Positions 35,494 to 46,407 of a DNA stretch of 64,000 bases are shown piece by piece; position 1 is the first letter of the stretch; each line of letters starts with the position of its first letter. Below the pieces are notes generated by a model, which searched no databases, was not told the origin of the DNA, and was given only the letters and a program-made list of their open reading frames with translations. The position numbers and the translations under genes are program-made. Source of the stretch: Caenorhabditis elegans (lineage: Eukaryota > Nematoda > Chromadorea > Rhabditida > Rhabditidae); NCBI RefSeq assembly GCF_000002985.6, contig NC_003281.10, positions 10,540,001 to 10,604,000 of the forward strand, given 5' to 3'.

Positions 35494-35504
35494 GAGACGC
35501 AGAG
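35494..35504 (-). promoter_or_regulatory. CTCTGCGTCTC promoter motif upstream of the three-finger gene
   Basis: On the coding strand the sequence CTCTGCGTCTCTTTC lies about 125-135 bp before the ATG at 35370. Motif and distance match the element upstream of acdh-11. No other landmark was seen in this short promoter region. Confidence 0.45.
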
Positions 35505-35579
35505 ATTGCGAACGGTTCGGAGAAATATGTATGCTAAGTAGGGAAAGAATCTTTGGATTATAACTGACAATATTCAATG

Positions 35580-36375
35580 TACTGGATTTTTGGGGAAGTT
35601 AAAGGCACACAGTAATGGCCGTGAAAATAGAAAACTCGGCCACCAATTTTTTCCGATTTTTTTTGCGAATCGTTGGCGAATTGAAATTTACGTATTTGGC
35701 GCAACATTGAAATTTTCAAATTTCAAAAAAAAAATTTAACTTGAAATTTAATTTATGAGTTAAAAATTGGCGCGAATTTAATTTTTTTTACCTGTCAAAA
35801 AATTAAAATTTTGGAAAATTTTGAATTTTGGTGGCCGTGAAAAAAGAAAACTCGGCCACCTATTTTTTCGAATTTTTTATCTGCAATTTTGAGCGAAAAT
35901 TGGAAAACATTTCGAAAAAAATTGAGTCAAATCAATTCGAGGGAAAGTTAAATTTGAAAACCTTTTTAGAATTAAGAATTGGCGCGAATTTGGAAATTTT
36001 CAGAAATATTTTTTAAATTATAACGTTAAATTTGATAAATTTTTATTGAAAATTCAACTTTTTCAAAAAAAAAATGTTAATGCTTACACACTTAATGTGT
36101 CAAATCAAGTGTTTTCATTCAATTGAGCCACTTAAATTTACGCACAAAAACCAGAGAACACGATTAATGAAGCCATTTTTGGCATACTATGAGATCAGAA
36201 AAATAACATTTTGAGACGGAGGTGGAGGAGCAAAGTTGAAATTTTGAATACAGCGCCAAAAAATTTCAAATTATCTGGCAAGTTTTGGGCTAATACTGCA
36301 TTTTTCAATTTCGCGCCAAAGTTGTTCAAATTTCTTGGGGAGTTCAATATTTTTGAAAGTTAGGTATTTGCTATA
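35580..36375. other. Repeat-rich spacer, no gene seen
   Basis: It contains two GGCCGTGAAAA(T/A)AGAAAACTCGGCCACC units (35612 and 35831), segments rich in TTGGCGC, and A/T runs. No exon chain was found. Confidence 0.5.
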
Positions 36376-36602
36376 GGGCTGTACAACCGGACGTCCGGTC
36401 GTCCGAACCGGACGCACATGCGTCCGGTTGGGGTAGCTATCCACGACGGCCGACAATTTCCGAGTTTCGCCACTCACTATAAAATTGCTGATTAAGTATA
36501 GTGAGTGGCGAAACTCGGAAATTGTCGGCCGCCGTGGAAACCTACCCCAAAACCGTCCGGTGGTATCAAAATCGGACGACCGGACGCCGATTTGTACAGC
36601 CC
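36376..36602. mobile_element. TA-flanked palindromic element of about 230 bp
   Basis: The outer ends are GGGCTGTACAA and TTGTACAGCCC, with TA on both sides. Inside come CCGGACG units and then a long second palindrome (CCGACAATTTCCGAGTTTCG, CCACTCACTATA and the complements). The whole unit can fold into one hairpin. There is no coding frame. TA flanks suggest mobilisation by a Tc1/mariner-type enzyme. Confidence 0.8.
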
Positions 36603-39600
36603 TAATTTTTAACAAATATAACACAACTTTTTTTTGTTTTATGAAAATTTCTTTTGGAAAGTTAAAAAAAAAGCCCAAATTTTTGACGAGATCAGAAATT
36701 GTAGCAAATTTTTTTTCGTAAATTTTTAAAACGATATTAGAGCACAATTGATGAAGCCATTCTAAGATCAGAGAATAAAATTTCGAAAAAAGGAGGAATA
36801 AAATGGCAAAGAGCCAGTCAGCCAGCACACTGAATGAAATTGGAGAGGAAGTTGTCTTCGTTCTCTCAAATTAGTAATTCTCGTTTTTTTTTCTCGAAAA
36901 ATCGTCTTCTAATTCGAATTAGGGAGGAGAGCTCTTTTGAAAACGGAATTGAATCTGCAAAAACAATAAATTAAGTATTGTAATTTTTATATTTAAATTT
37001 TAAATCACCAATAAATGAACATGACATTGAAAAGTTATAAATTTTAATTTTTTGCCGATTGTTCAAAATTTTTATACAAAAATTTCAAATTGCTTACCTA
37101 GGAAATAGCTATTTTTCTACTGAAAGGATATATGAAAGGATATTTAAAAATTCTCGAAAATTATATATACATATTTCTCGGCAAAAGATCTCCATCTGGT
37201 GACACTTCTTTAGCAATAAAACGGGCGGTGCATGTAAAGGAGGAGAAGATGATGAAAAATGTGGTGATAACGACTTTCAACACCAGCTGTGAGAGGATTT
37301 TTTTTCGAGTTTTGGAAAAAAATTAATGTGTTCTCGGGATTTGGGACTTTAAAATTGGAAGAAAAGCGATTTGGGAACTATGAAATTTGCGCCAAAAATT
37401 AGAATTTTTGAGATATGAAAAAAGTTCAGTTCTGTTGAAAAAATCATATTTTTGGAAAGCATTATTTTGGGCAATTGATAATTTTTACTATTTTAATGTT
37501 TTTAGTTCCTTAAAATATTTTTTACATTCATTAAACCAAAGCAGTTTATACTTTGAAAGTTTGTAGGTGCAATCCTATAATTGAGGTCACTCTAAATAAT
37601 TAGGGATTAGCCGAAATTTGGCGGCACAGCGGCTTCCCCTCTTTAAACCATTCTGCCTCGTTTAAAGCCATCAAAATTTTGCTAACTGACAAAATATTGC
37701 TAAACACATGAAAAATATTTTGCCGTTGACAAATTTTGAATATCTTTGAAACTAACGGAGATATCAGAAGTTTTAGAAGTAGGCCCAACGTACCTAGACA
37801 CCTCTTCTCGTATTCGTAGAATTGTACAAAATGGGTAGTTTTTCATTTAAAAAAATTTCTTCAGAAAAAAAAAACCAAAAACCAAAGAAAAAAGATAAAA
37901 CACAAGAATTGGATTTAAAGGATATGAAGAAAAGAACACAAATAATAAATAAAGTTAGTGGGTAGTTAATTCGCAGTACCTCCCCCAATGTTCTCCTAGA
38001 GACCCAGAGAAAACGACCTTGAAATCATCAAGAGAAACACACTAGTAGTAGTAACAAGAGTGAACAAATTCAATTGTAGAATGGGTAGGTAGGTAATGAG
38101 AAAAGGGTCACCGTGGAAACAGGTACTTCGAAACAATAGGAGAAGGAGGGTATTAGTCCGAGAGGTCCGTGTGAGAATTGGAAATTAGTCTTTCAAGTGG
38201 TAAGGGACCACTTGGACTAAGCTAGGTATCGGTCAAAATTGTACGGAACAAAAAGTGTATAGATGGAGTAGCTTTGGGAGGGACAATTGGGAAACATTGT
38301 TTTTTCGACTTTAAAAAGTTATTCGCAACCTTCTGAACCAGAAATTCAAAAAAGGAAAGCAGCTATCAATTTAACAGAGATAAATATGTAGGTTCAAATT
38401 AGAAAAGTCAGAAAAAATTAAGAAAAGCCCATGTTCTAAATGGAGTACACTGGCTTTTATACACTGATAATAATTTATTTTAATTTTTTTTCAATGTAAA
38501 ACAAGTTTAGTTTTTGACCAAATTAAAAAAAAGACCTAGAACTTCGAAAAATACCTTTTCCGAGAGGAATACACGGATTGAGATATAAATTAACAACTTT
38601 TTAAGTCATCGAATTTTAGCGTTTTTTTACAAGCCACGGTGCCAGGCTGTCCCATCACGGTTTGACCTACAAAAAATGCGGGAATTTTTTGCCCAAAAAA
38701 TGTGACGTCAGCACGTTCTTAACTATGAGAAATCAGTTGAGAACTCTGTGTCTCTTCTCCCGCATTTTTTGTAGATCTACGTAGATCAAGCCGAAATGAG
38801 ACACTCTGCCACCATGTGACAAGCTGCCCAAGTAATTCATAAAAATTTGCGAATCAAATCTGGTGTAATATGTACCATATCTTACGCGATAACTCTATAA
38901 AAGTTTTAACAAAAACTCAATAAGCCTTGATGGGCGGACTCGAACAAGGAAACATGCCGCCACCCATCGGCCCCGCCCACTTCTCGAGATGAAGAAGTTT
39001 GCTCTCTCGTGCATGTGCTCTTTCTCTAATGAATAGGGGCTGAATATTTGAGATGAAGCAGAAGTAGATAGCATGATGAAAAAGAAGAAGTTGAAAGAGG
39101 AAATCAAAAATAGAAACTTCTGCTTTCTCTCTATCTGAGGTGTCAAACGTCATCGGATCTCCCATGGCCGGGGGCCTTTTGGAAATCTGATTCGGAAATG
39201 TGTATAGTTTAAGAGAAAATGACGAAAGTTTTCGAAACAAGAGGAGACATTTTACGAAAAGTGAAATTTCTAGGCCACATGTGACGTCACTCCTCTTCCA
39301 CGTGGGGATTTTTTTTAAGAAAGAGCTTAAGCTTTGATTGAAGCTTTTCTAAAATTTGCGCGTAACATATGGTGCATCGGGTTTGACGAGCAATTTTCTG
39401 AAAATCACTTGGACAGGGCTCCGAACTGGGCTTCAGAACGTTAAAAGTTTATTAATTTTGCAAAGTATTATAGCAATTTTTCCGAATGAAGTATCAACAA
39501 AAAAGCGATTTTGTTGGAAAAAGTGTTCCAAGAAACAAAAATTCCTAGGCCACATGTGACGTCACTCCAAGAAATATATGGGCGAGAAGTTTCTAGGCCA

Positions 39601-41395
39601 TGAGTGGCGTCACACGTCTTTACTCTTGCAGTTAATTTTTAATTCAAAGTTTCAAGAAAACTGTCAATTTTTCATTGATTTGATAAAATCAATCAAAGCT
39701 GGCAGTTTTGGGGGGTCAATCAATAAAGAGAGACATAGATAAATCTTCACTTTTTCAACTCAAAATTGATATGAAAACTTGAAGTAGTTGAATTGAGTAC
39801 ATAGACCCCCCCCCCCCTTGGCTTACTATGTCTACATATCTCTTTATCAATCAAAGTAAAGCTTGTCGGTTTCCTAGTGTGACCACATGGGAAAGGGAAA
39901 GTTTAAAATATTGATTTTTAATCAAAATGCTGACTTGAATCTTTAATTTGTACAGCAGCAGAAAACTCACAGTTGAAAAAAAAACAATTAAAAATCTTTG
40001 CAAACAGCCAAAACTTTTGTAACAAATTGTTATGAAAAATAAATGTTCTGGTAAAATTAGAAATGTTGTAAGGTGGCAGCCGACGTTTCGCGGGACTGTT
40101 TTTTCGATACCGAAATTTTTAGAAGCTACATCTCCCTTTCCATCTGATACTTTCTAAAATTGTCAACTAACAAAATGTTGGCCAAATTGTGAAAAATATT
40201 ATATTAGTTACCAACTTTTAAAAATCTGTTGAAATAGCCGAGATACAACATGATTTTGGAGCAGCCGACATCTCACTGGTCATCTTCTTTTGCTTAATAC
40301 CCGCTAGATGTCGGCCGCATTGCAATAAAACATATAAATCAAACAACGAAACACACACACACACGAAAATGCTCGAAAAACACCAAAAAAAGGCGTTAAA
40401 CTCGATTATATGTGCCTAATTCGATGTGTGGGGAGAGCAGTGGCGTGACTCTTAAGGTTCTGGAAGAATTCCGGTGAATCTCCTTTTTTTCTTCTCAGTT
40501 TCTGCCAGTGACACCCTCCTCAACACCACACAACCATAATTACGACCGATTCAATTTCCTGTTTTTTTCGTTGACTGGAGGAAAAGAACTGGGGAAAAAA
40601 TAAGATAAAATGAGGGACAAGCTGGAAAAAAACAATGCAAAATAAAATTGAAAAAATAGACATGCAAAATTTTTTGCAGCCACGTTTATTCGTGTAGAAG
40701 AGAAACCTGCCTGTGGCCTAGGTTTTTTTTAAATTCAGTTCAAAATTTTTTCGATCATGTCGAAAATGCGTCCTGCTAATAATATTGAAGTTTTTTCAAA
40801 TAAAAAAATTCCCGAAAATTTTTTTTAATTGTATACACCGAGTTCTGAGTACATACATCGAGCTAAAAATGAATGAAACTGGCATAAAAATTATCTTTAA
40901 AATTATCGTGCACTCCTCTCGGACATTTGAAAATTATTTAAAATACCCGAAAATAACTTGCATAATTCTAGGCCACAGCGTTAAAAAAACTAGACCATTG
41001 CTGTCAGCAGGGTGCGTCGCCTGAAGCAGCCGACCTCTTGCGGGGTCCTGTTTTGAGTTGTGGAAAAAGCGTGGCCTAGGAAACTAGTTCGGCCACAAAC
41101 TTATATTCCTCGACAACCTGGGAAAAATAGGAGTAAGTCGTGGTGCATTGAAAGGGAAAAAATAATTTAAGCAATTACAAAAAGCAAAAACTAGGCCATC
41201 ATTGTCAACAGGGGGAAAAATATGAAAAATCATGGTGCATTGAAGGGATAATAGAATAACGGATATATAAGAAAACACATTATCTGCTGGGAGTTATTGA
41301 AAATATAAACAAAAGTAGGTATATAAGTATAAGAGGTCACCTTTCAGACACAACAGCTGCTTCCTATGTGGGGGGCTAATGTTTATCTAGAGATT
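36603..41395. other. Gene-poor region with short repeats
   Basis: No gene was found. It contains TCTAGGCCACATGTGACGTCAC units at 39268, 39543 and 39593, GCAGCCGACATC-type units at 40078-40110, 40260-40320 and 41028-41045, a 12-C run at 39806-39817, and CATGGTGCATCG(G/T)-type motifs at 39366, 41140 and 41231. The frame over 38895-39240 is open but lacks splice partners or a family match. Confidence 0.5.
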
Positions 41396-41416
41396 CCCCC
41401 CCCCCCCCCCCCCCCC
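41396..41416. repeat. 21-bp poly-C/poly-G tract
   Basis: An uninterrupted run of C on the plus strand. The complement is a G tract long enough to form a G-quadruplex. Shorter runs are at 2407-2422 and 39806-39817. Confidence 0.9.
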
Positions 41417-42900
41417 TTATACAGGGGACACTTTGAAAGAGAGGATGGAGTAAGTAAGAAAAGAAATCCAAGATTCTTGTAGTATAGAGGTAGAGGGTGT
41501 CTCTCCGGAAATCGGACCCCGTGTGGTCTTCGATTTCACATATGTTGAAACAGAAGTTCCTGCCAGGAGGAAAATAGAGAAAGCAACCCAGAAAAGAAAT
41601 ATTTTCTATGTTTTTTTTGTGTGTTGTTTCAAAAATTTCTTCTTCTTCATTTCGGAACACTTTTGATCCCCTCGGCTCCACTCTCAGTCATACATCAAGG
41701 TGAGAGATAACTTGTTTTGAGGAGACGCAGAGGGATGGTGGGGGATTGACAATGAGAAGGTATAGTGGAATTGGAGGACTTATGTTTGAGCAGCAGTGTT
41801 GGAGATACAAACTAAGCGGACACTTATTGTGACGTGGAATGGATTTATGTCATATTTTGGATTCGGAAAGTATGGAGAGTAGTAGCAATTAGTGTCAAGT
41901 TGCGGAGACTGGAAATTTGAACTTTTTCGGATTTTTTTTTTTTGGCTGAATAGTACATTTAATGACACATCGATATCCCACGTATGTCTCAAAATTCTGA
42001 GTGTTTTTGGCGGGAATTTTAAATTTTGACATTAAATTTTCGGCGGGAATATCAAAGTTTCTTGAAAAAAATTTGGAGGTATATTAAAATTTTCTGAGAT
42101 AACTTTTTCGCGATAATTTCAAATAGTCTTAGAAAAAGTTTGGTGGGAAAATATAATTTGCTCATGAAATTATTGGCGGTAATTTCAAAGTTTCTAGAAA
42201 AAAAGTTTGGGAAGAAATTTAAAATTTTCTGAATTAAAAAATTATTTCATAGGTATTTCTTTAAAATTGTGAACTTAACGCAAAGTTTTGCATATTCCAT
42301 AGATTGCATGTCTCCGAAAAGTTTTGGTGGCCGAGGTATCACAGGATTAAAACTAGGCCACGAGTGGCAAAATTTAAAAAAAGAGCGCTTTTGTCCCGAT
42401 TTGTGAAATTTATATTATCAAAAAATTAGTTTTTGTCATTAAAATCAAAAATTGTGTTTACTTTTTCTAACCAAAAAATCATCTTAAAAATACCAGGAAG
42501 TCAATTTTCCAGCCAAAAAAAAGTTTTGCCACACAATAATGGAATTTACCAAGAGGAGCTGTCTCGACAAAAAAGGTAAAACCACCGGGCTGGCAGAAGG
42601 GATGTACTTGAATAATGCATTGTTCTGATTGAATGCATTCCTCCCAGGGAAATGGAAAAAATGGGATAAAAACCACTCGGAATACCAATAAAGATGACGT
42701 TCCTAGCATGGAAAATATAAAGGGGAGAACGCAAAGTTTTCTGAACATCTGGGTAGCCACAAATATGTAAACCAGATTGCCTACCAGGACCTACGGCAGG
42801 CACATAGGCAGACAGACTTTGGGTAGATGTGGTAGGTAAACATGCCTTGCTACCTCACAAGTGTTAGTTCTGAAATTGAAGTCAAAACACAAAGAGAAGC
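41417..42900. other. Gene-free spacer
   Basis: It holds a CTCTGCGTCTC-type motif at 41722-41733 with no gene I can attach to it, several GGCGGGAA(T/A)TT units at 42010-42190, and a GGTAGGCA-type unit near 42780-42840. The minus-strand frames at 41376-41681 and 42479-42803 lack supporting exons. Confidence 0.45.
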
Positions 42901-42924
42901 AGCTCCCAACGTGGTTGCAAAAAA

Positions 42925-43320
42925 CTTGGTGGCCGACTTTTTTACATTAATTTTTTTTAAAGCTGCCAACTCGGTCACATTGATAAATGTGAGAGAAGTG
43001 CTTGATGGCCTAGATTTTTATAAATTCGGTGGCCTAGCTTTAAGAAGATCAGGTAGCCCAATTTTTGTTAAATTCAGAGGCTTACTTTTTAAAAAATTTA
43101 GGTGGCCTATCTTTTAAATATTTGATGGCCTCATTTTTTAAGTTGGTGGACTAGCTTTTAAAAATTTGGTAACCTAACTTCTTTTTTAATCGGTGGCCTA
43201 ACTTTTAATAGATTTGGTGACCTAGATGTATAGTAATTGACGGCCTAGCTTCTTTCTGAAAAGTCGGTTTACTATTAGTTTAAAAAAAATTAGTGGCCTA
43301 GTTTTTTTCTCACGGCCACG
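42925..43320 (+). repeat. Degenerate GGTGGCCTAGCTTTTAAA tandem array
   Basis: About ten units of 30-35 bp, each with GG(T/C)GGCCTA(G/A)(C/A)TTTT followed by A/T bases. The same unit occurs in opposite orientation at 43800-44300. Confidence 0.7.
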
Positions 43321-43800
43321 TCGCAAACTCTAATGGTATATCAGATTCTCGTCGCAGTTCAAACTTTCCAAAAGTTTCAATTGAAAACTCTCGTTTTTTT
43401 TTGTCAAATTAAAAAGTGAAAGTTCGGGAATAACGGAAAAGAAGTTTTTGCATCGCAAAAGTTCAAAAGTCTGACTCTCAGACGATTTTTGAACATGAAA
43501 AAAAAGAGGAAAAGTAGAAGGAGAAGAAGTGAAACTTGTGAATTCGAAAAACGACACATACACACATTTGTGAGCCCGTAGAATTAAGTTTATCCATCCT
43601 TATTCCGGTGACGAGAAAAGATGAAAATTTTCAAAGAAAAGTTAGAGAGAGGAAGGCGGGGTGGAAACCCAGCGAAACATAATCAAATAAACGCCTTTTA
43701 TAAATTCGACCGGGGGAGCCACTCACTTATTCAAATATAGGTGCATTTTCCTGCCACCATTATTAAAGACAACGGTACTTCGCTGGTCACACAAGGTTTT
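43321..43800. other. Spacer between the two opposing arrays
   Basis: About 480 bp without a supported gene. It includes a 77-codon minus-strand frame (43330-43563) rich in Phe/Ser with no acceptor or donor to place it. Confidence 0.4.
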
Positions 43801-44310
43801 CTACGTGGCCGAGAAAGGGGAAAACTAGGCCACAGACATCAAAAATGTAATGGGATTTTTCAAATGTTAAGCTTGTTTACTTAAGCTGAGTGTTTTAATC
43901 GAGGCCGCCAAATTGTTCAAAAGCTAGGCCACCAAACTTTTAAAAAACTAAGCCACCAAATTTTTAAACACTAGGCCACCAAATATTTTTTAGATAGGCC
44001 ATTGAATTTTCATTGTCTAGGTTACTTTTTTAAAAACTAAACCACCAAACTATTAATAAACTGTATCACCGACACTTTTGTAAACTAAGCCACCAATTTA
44101 TTTTCTAATTTTGAAAAGCTAGGCCATCAAATGTTAAAAATCTAGGCCACCAGAAGTTTAGAAACTAGACCTTTCAGTTTTTGGAAAATACCTGGCCACC
44201 GAATTTTTGAAAAGCTATGACCTTTTTTTTGAAAACTTGACACTCAATGTTTTTAAAAATCTAGGCCACCAATTTTTTTTACATATAGGCCACCGAATTC
44301 AAGAAAAATG
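43800..44310 (-). repeat. Degenerate TTTAAAAAGCTAGGCCACC tandem array (inverted relative to 42925-43320)
   Basis: At least twelve units with (C/T)TAGGCCACCAAATTTTT spaced 30-40 bp. Together with the first array this forms a large imperfect inverted repeat. Confidence 0.7.
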
Positions 44311-45400
44311 TAGCAAATCGCTTCCATTAAATGTTAAATGTAAGTTTTAATAAAAGCTTCAATTTTATTTTGATTTTTCTGGACTTTCCCCGATAAAAAA
44401 CAAAAATAAGTGTTAATTTCAAGACCAAAAATTATTTTCTAAAATTATTCTAAAAATTGCCAGTTTAAAGGCGCATATCCTAATTCGAATGTCAAGAAGT
44501 GAAATAAAACAATTCAATTAACACATCAAAAAGCCTCCCATAAAAGTTCCAAAACACAGTAATTGGGTGACCATTTCCCGACACGAGGCGTGTTATGTGT
44601 TTTATTGACCTCATGTATGTCATGTAAAAAGTGAAGGAGACTGTCAAAAAGTGAAAGTGAGGAAAGTTTTGAAGGAACTCTTTTCTTTCCTCTTCCTGCA
44701 AAAAAAAGTGGAATTCGGGTCGACAAGTGTGTGTGATAATCCGAAAGTATGTAAATAGGGCGGCGGTCATTGAGCCGGCGAGACGGACTGTGGGAAAAAA
44801 CAAACTTAAGAGGAAGAGTGAGCTGGCAGAAAAAATGAGATGAAAGGTGTGAGAATATGTTTGGAAAATTGCACTCTTCCGATCCGGATTGTACGTCATA
44901 GCTCACACACTTGTGGGTTAAATAACAACAAAATTGGTGGTCGAGTTTTCCATTTATTTTTATACATAATTTGTGAGATATTTTCTCTTTTTGAATCTCT
45001 CCAACAAAGTCTCCAGTTGTCGGCCTCTGCTTGCTGGCCAATCCAACAAATAGGCTCCGGCTCCTTTCAAATTTTGGGAAGCAGTGAGAGAGATGTATGA
45101 AATATTATTAGTTGAAAAAAAAAATTTTTTTTTAGATCTTCTAGAATTTCATTGTTTTTTTTTCAGACTAGATTTCTATCATTTTCGCGATTATTGATAA
45201 ATTATTTCAACGATTAAAAAAATTACTGTTACGATGGATCCGTAAATTTTGCAAATGCAAAGTCGCATTGAAAAAGAGGCGGAGCGTAATTGCCCAACCC
45301 TGCGGCACAGTTTTTTCCTCCTATTTTCTCCCGTTTTCGAAAATTTTTCTAAACATATTCAGGTTATTTATAGAGTCTGTGTTTCATATTTCATTCTGAG
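44311..45400. other. Gene-free spacer
   Basis: Overlapping minus-strand frames at 44492-45041 are open, including one starting MASKQRPTTGDFVGEIQKEK, but no splice chain or family match supports them. The rest is AT-rich. Confidence 0.4.
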
Positions 45401-45762
45401 CAGGGGTGGGTGGCAAACGATTTTTTCCGCCAAATCGGCAAGTTGCCGGAATTAAAAATTTCTGGCAACGTGTGGTTTCCCACTTTTTTTTTTGGAAATT
45501 TCATAATTTCAAGCAAATCTGGCAATTTGCCGAAAATGAAAATTTCCGGCAGATCGGCAAACCGGCAAATTTCCGGAATTGAGAATTTCCGGCAAACCGC
45601 CAATTTGAGAATTTCCGGCAAACCGGCAATTTGAGAATTTCCGGCAAATCGGCAAGCCGGCAAATTGTCGGCATTGAGAATTTCCGGCAAACCGGCAATT
45701 TGCGGATCTTCCGAGTTTGTCGAGAATACAATTTGCCGGACGGCAATTGCCGTCCACACCTG
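45401..45762. mobile_element. hAT-like foldback element, intact copy
   Basis: The left end is CAGGGGTGGGTGGCAAACG and the right end finishes GGCAATTGCCGTCCACACCTG. A perfect 8-bp duplication, ATTCTGAG, flanks it (45393-45400 and 45763-45770). The interior is tandem (A)ATTTCCGGCAAACCGGCAA units. Related to 2014-2631 in sequence and to 14741-15216 in design. Confidence 0.85.
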
Positions 45763-45889
45763 ATTCTGAGTGTTTTTTTCTGGATAGGCCCCGCGAAAAA
45801 AGATCTGGAAAAGTGCCAACAAAGCAGAGAAGTTAAGAGTTTTTATATTTTATTGAAAAATAAAAATAGATCAATTCAATTCCACGGAG

Positions 45890-46343
45890 CTACTGGTGAT
45901 TTGCAGCTTGAGCAGCTTCCCGAGCTTTTTGAGCGGCAGCACGAGTAACCACACCTTGTGCGGGGGGCTCACTAGTCTGTAATTTAAATTTGATAGCGAA
46001 AGTAGCGAAATTTTGAATTCCTGCAAGAAAATCTAGAATTCAAATTCCCACACGCAAAAAAAATGTTTTAATTGAGTTTTAAATTCCCGAGAAGCTGATG
46101 TTTCAGATTAAAAATTTCGGGCTCACCTTGGCCTTCTCGGCTTTCGCCTTACGTGCACGAGCCGCAAGCTCGGCACCATTCTTCTGCTGCTTTTTTTTCT
46201 CTCTCTGAAAAATTCAAATTCTCACTAAGAAATTTATAATTAAATTTTTAAAAAACGGTTACCTTTTGTTTGGCCGCAAGATTGGCGATAGCCAATTTTT
46301 TGTCTCTTCTCTCCTTCCTCTCCTTATCCTTGATCGCTTCCAT
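45890..46343 (-). CDS. Small Lys/Ala-rich basic protein, 81 aa
   Basis: Three exons, 46263-46343, 46127-46204 and 45890-45976, with clean donors and acceptors, join in phase to 81 residues starting MEAIKDKERKERRDKKLAIA. The whole chain is a charged, Ala-rich helix former (AELAARARKAKAEKAKTSEP, then RAAAQKAREAAQAANHQ). AATAAA follows within 50 bp. The composition resembles tails of ribosomal or nucleolar proteins, but no specific family is recognised. A LINE fragment begins about 65 bp before the ATG, so upstream exons or the promoter may have been displaced. It could be a complete small gene or the 3' part of a longer one. Confidence 0.65.
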
Positions 46344-46407
46344 CGCGAGTTTGATAACTATTTAAGAACTGATTTTGTTTGAAAAATTAAAAGGGGAGTG
46401 AATAATA

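Noticed and set aside
36271..36828. 185-residue minus-strand protein
   Set aside because: It crosses the TA-flanked palindrome and A/T runs; the palindrome explains the open frame.
38895..39240. Overlapping minus-strand frames with charged residues
   Set aside because: Two frames overlap with no preferred one, and no acceptor or donor builds a chain. Left as unassigned.
44492..45041. Minus-strand gene starting MASKQRPTTGDF
   Set aside because: A possible start, but the continuation is Phe/Ser-rich low complexity and no spliced exon was found.
45391..45822. Cys/Arg-rich 143-residue protein with internal repeats (CRKFS units)
   Set aside because: The repeats are the CGGCAA units of the foldback element read in one frame.
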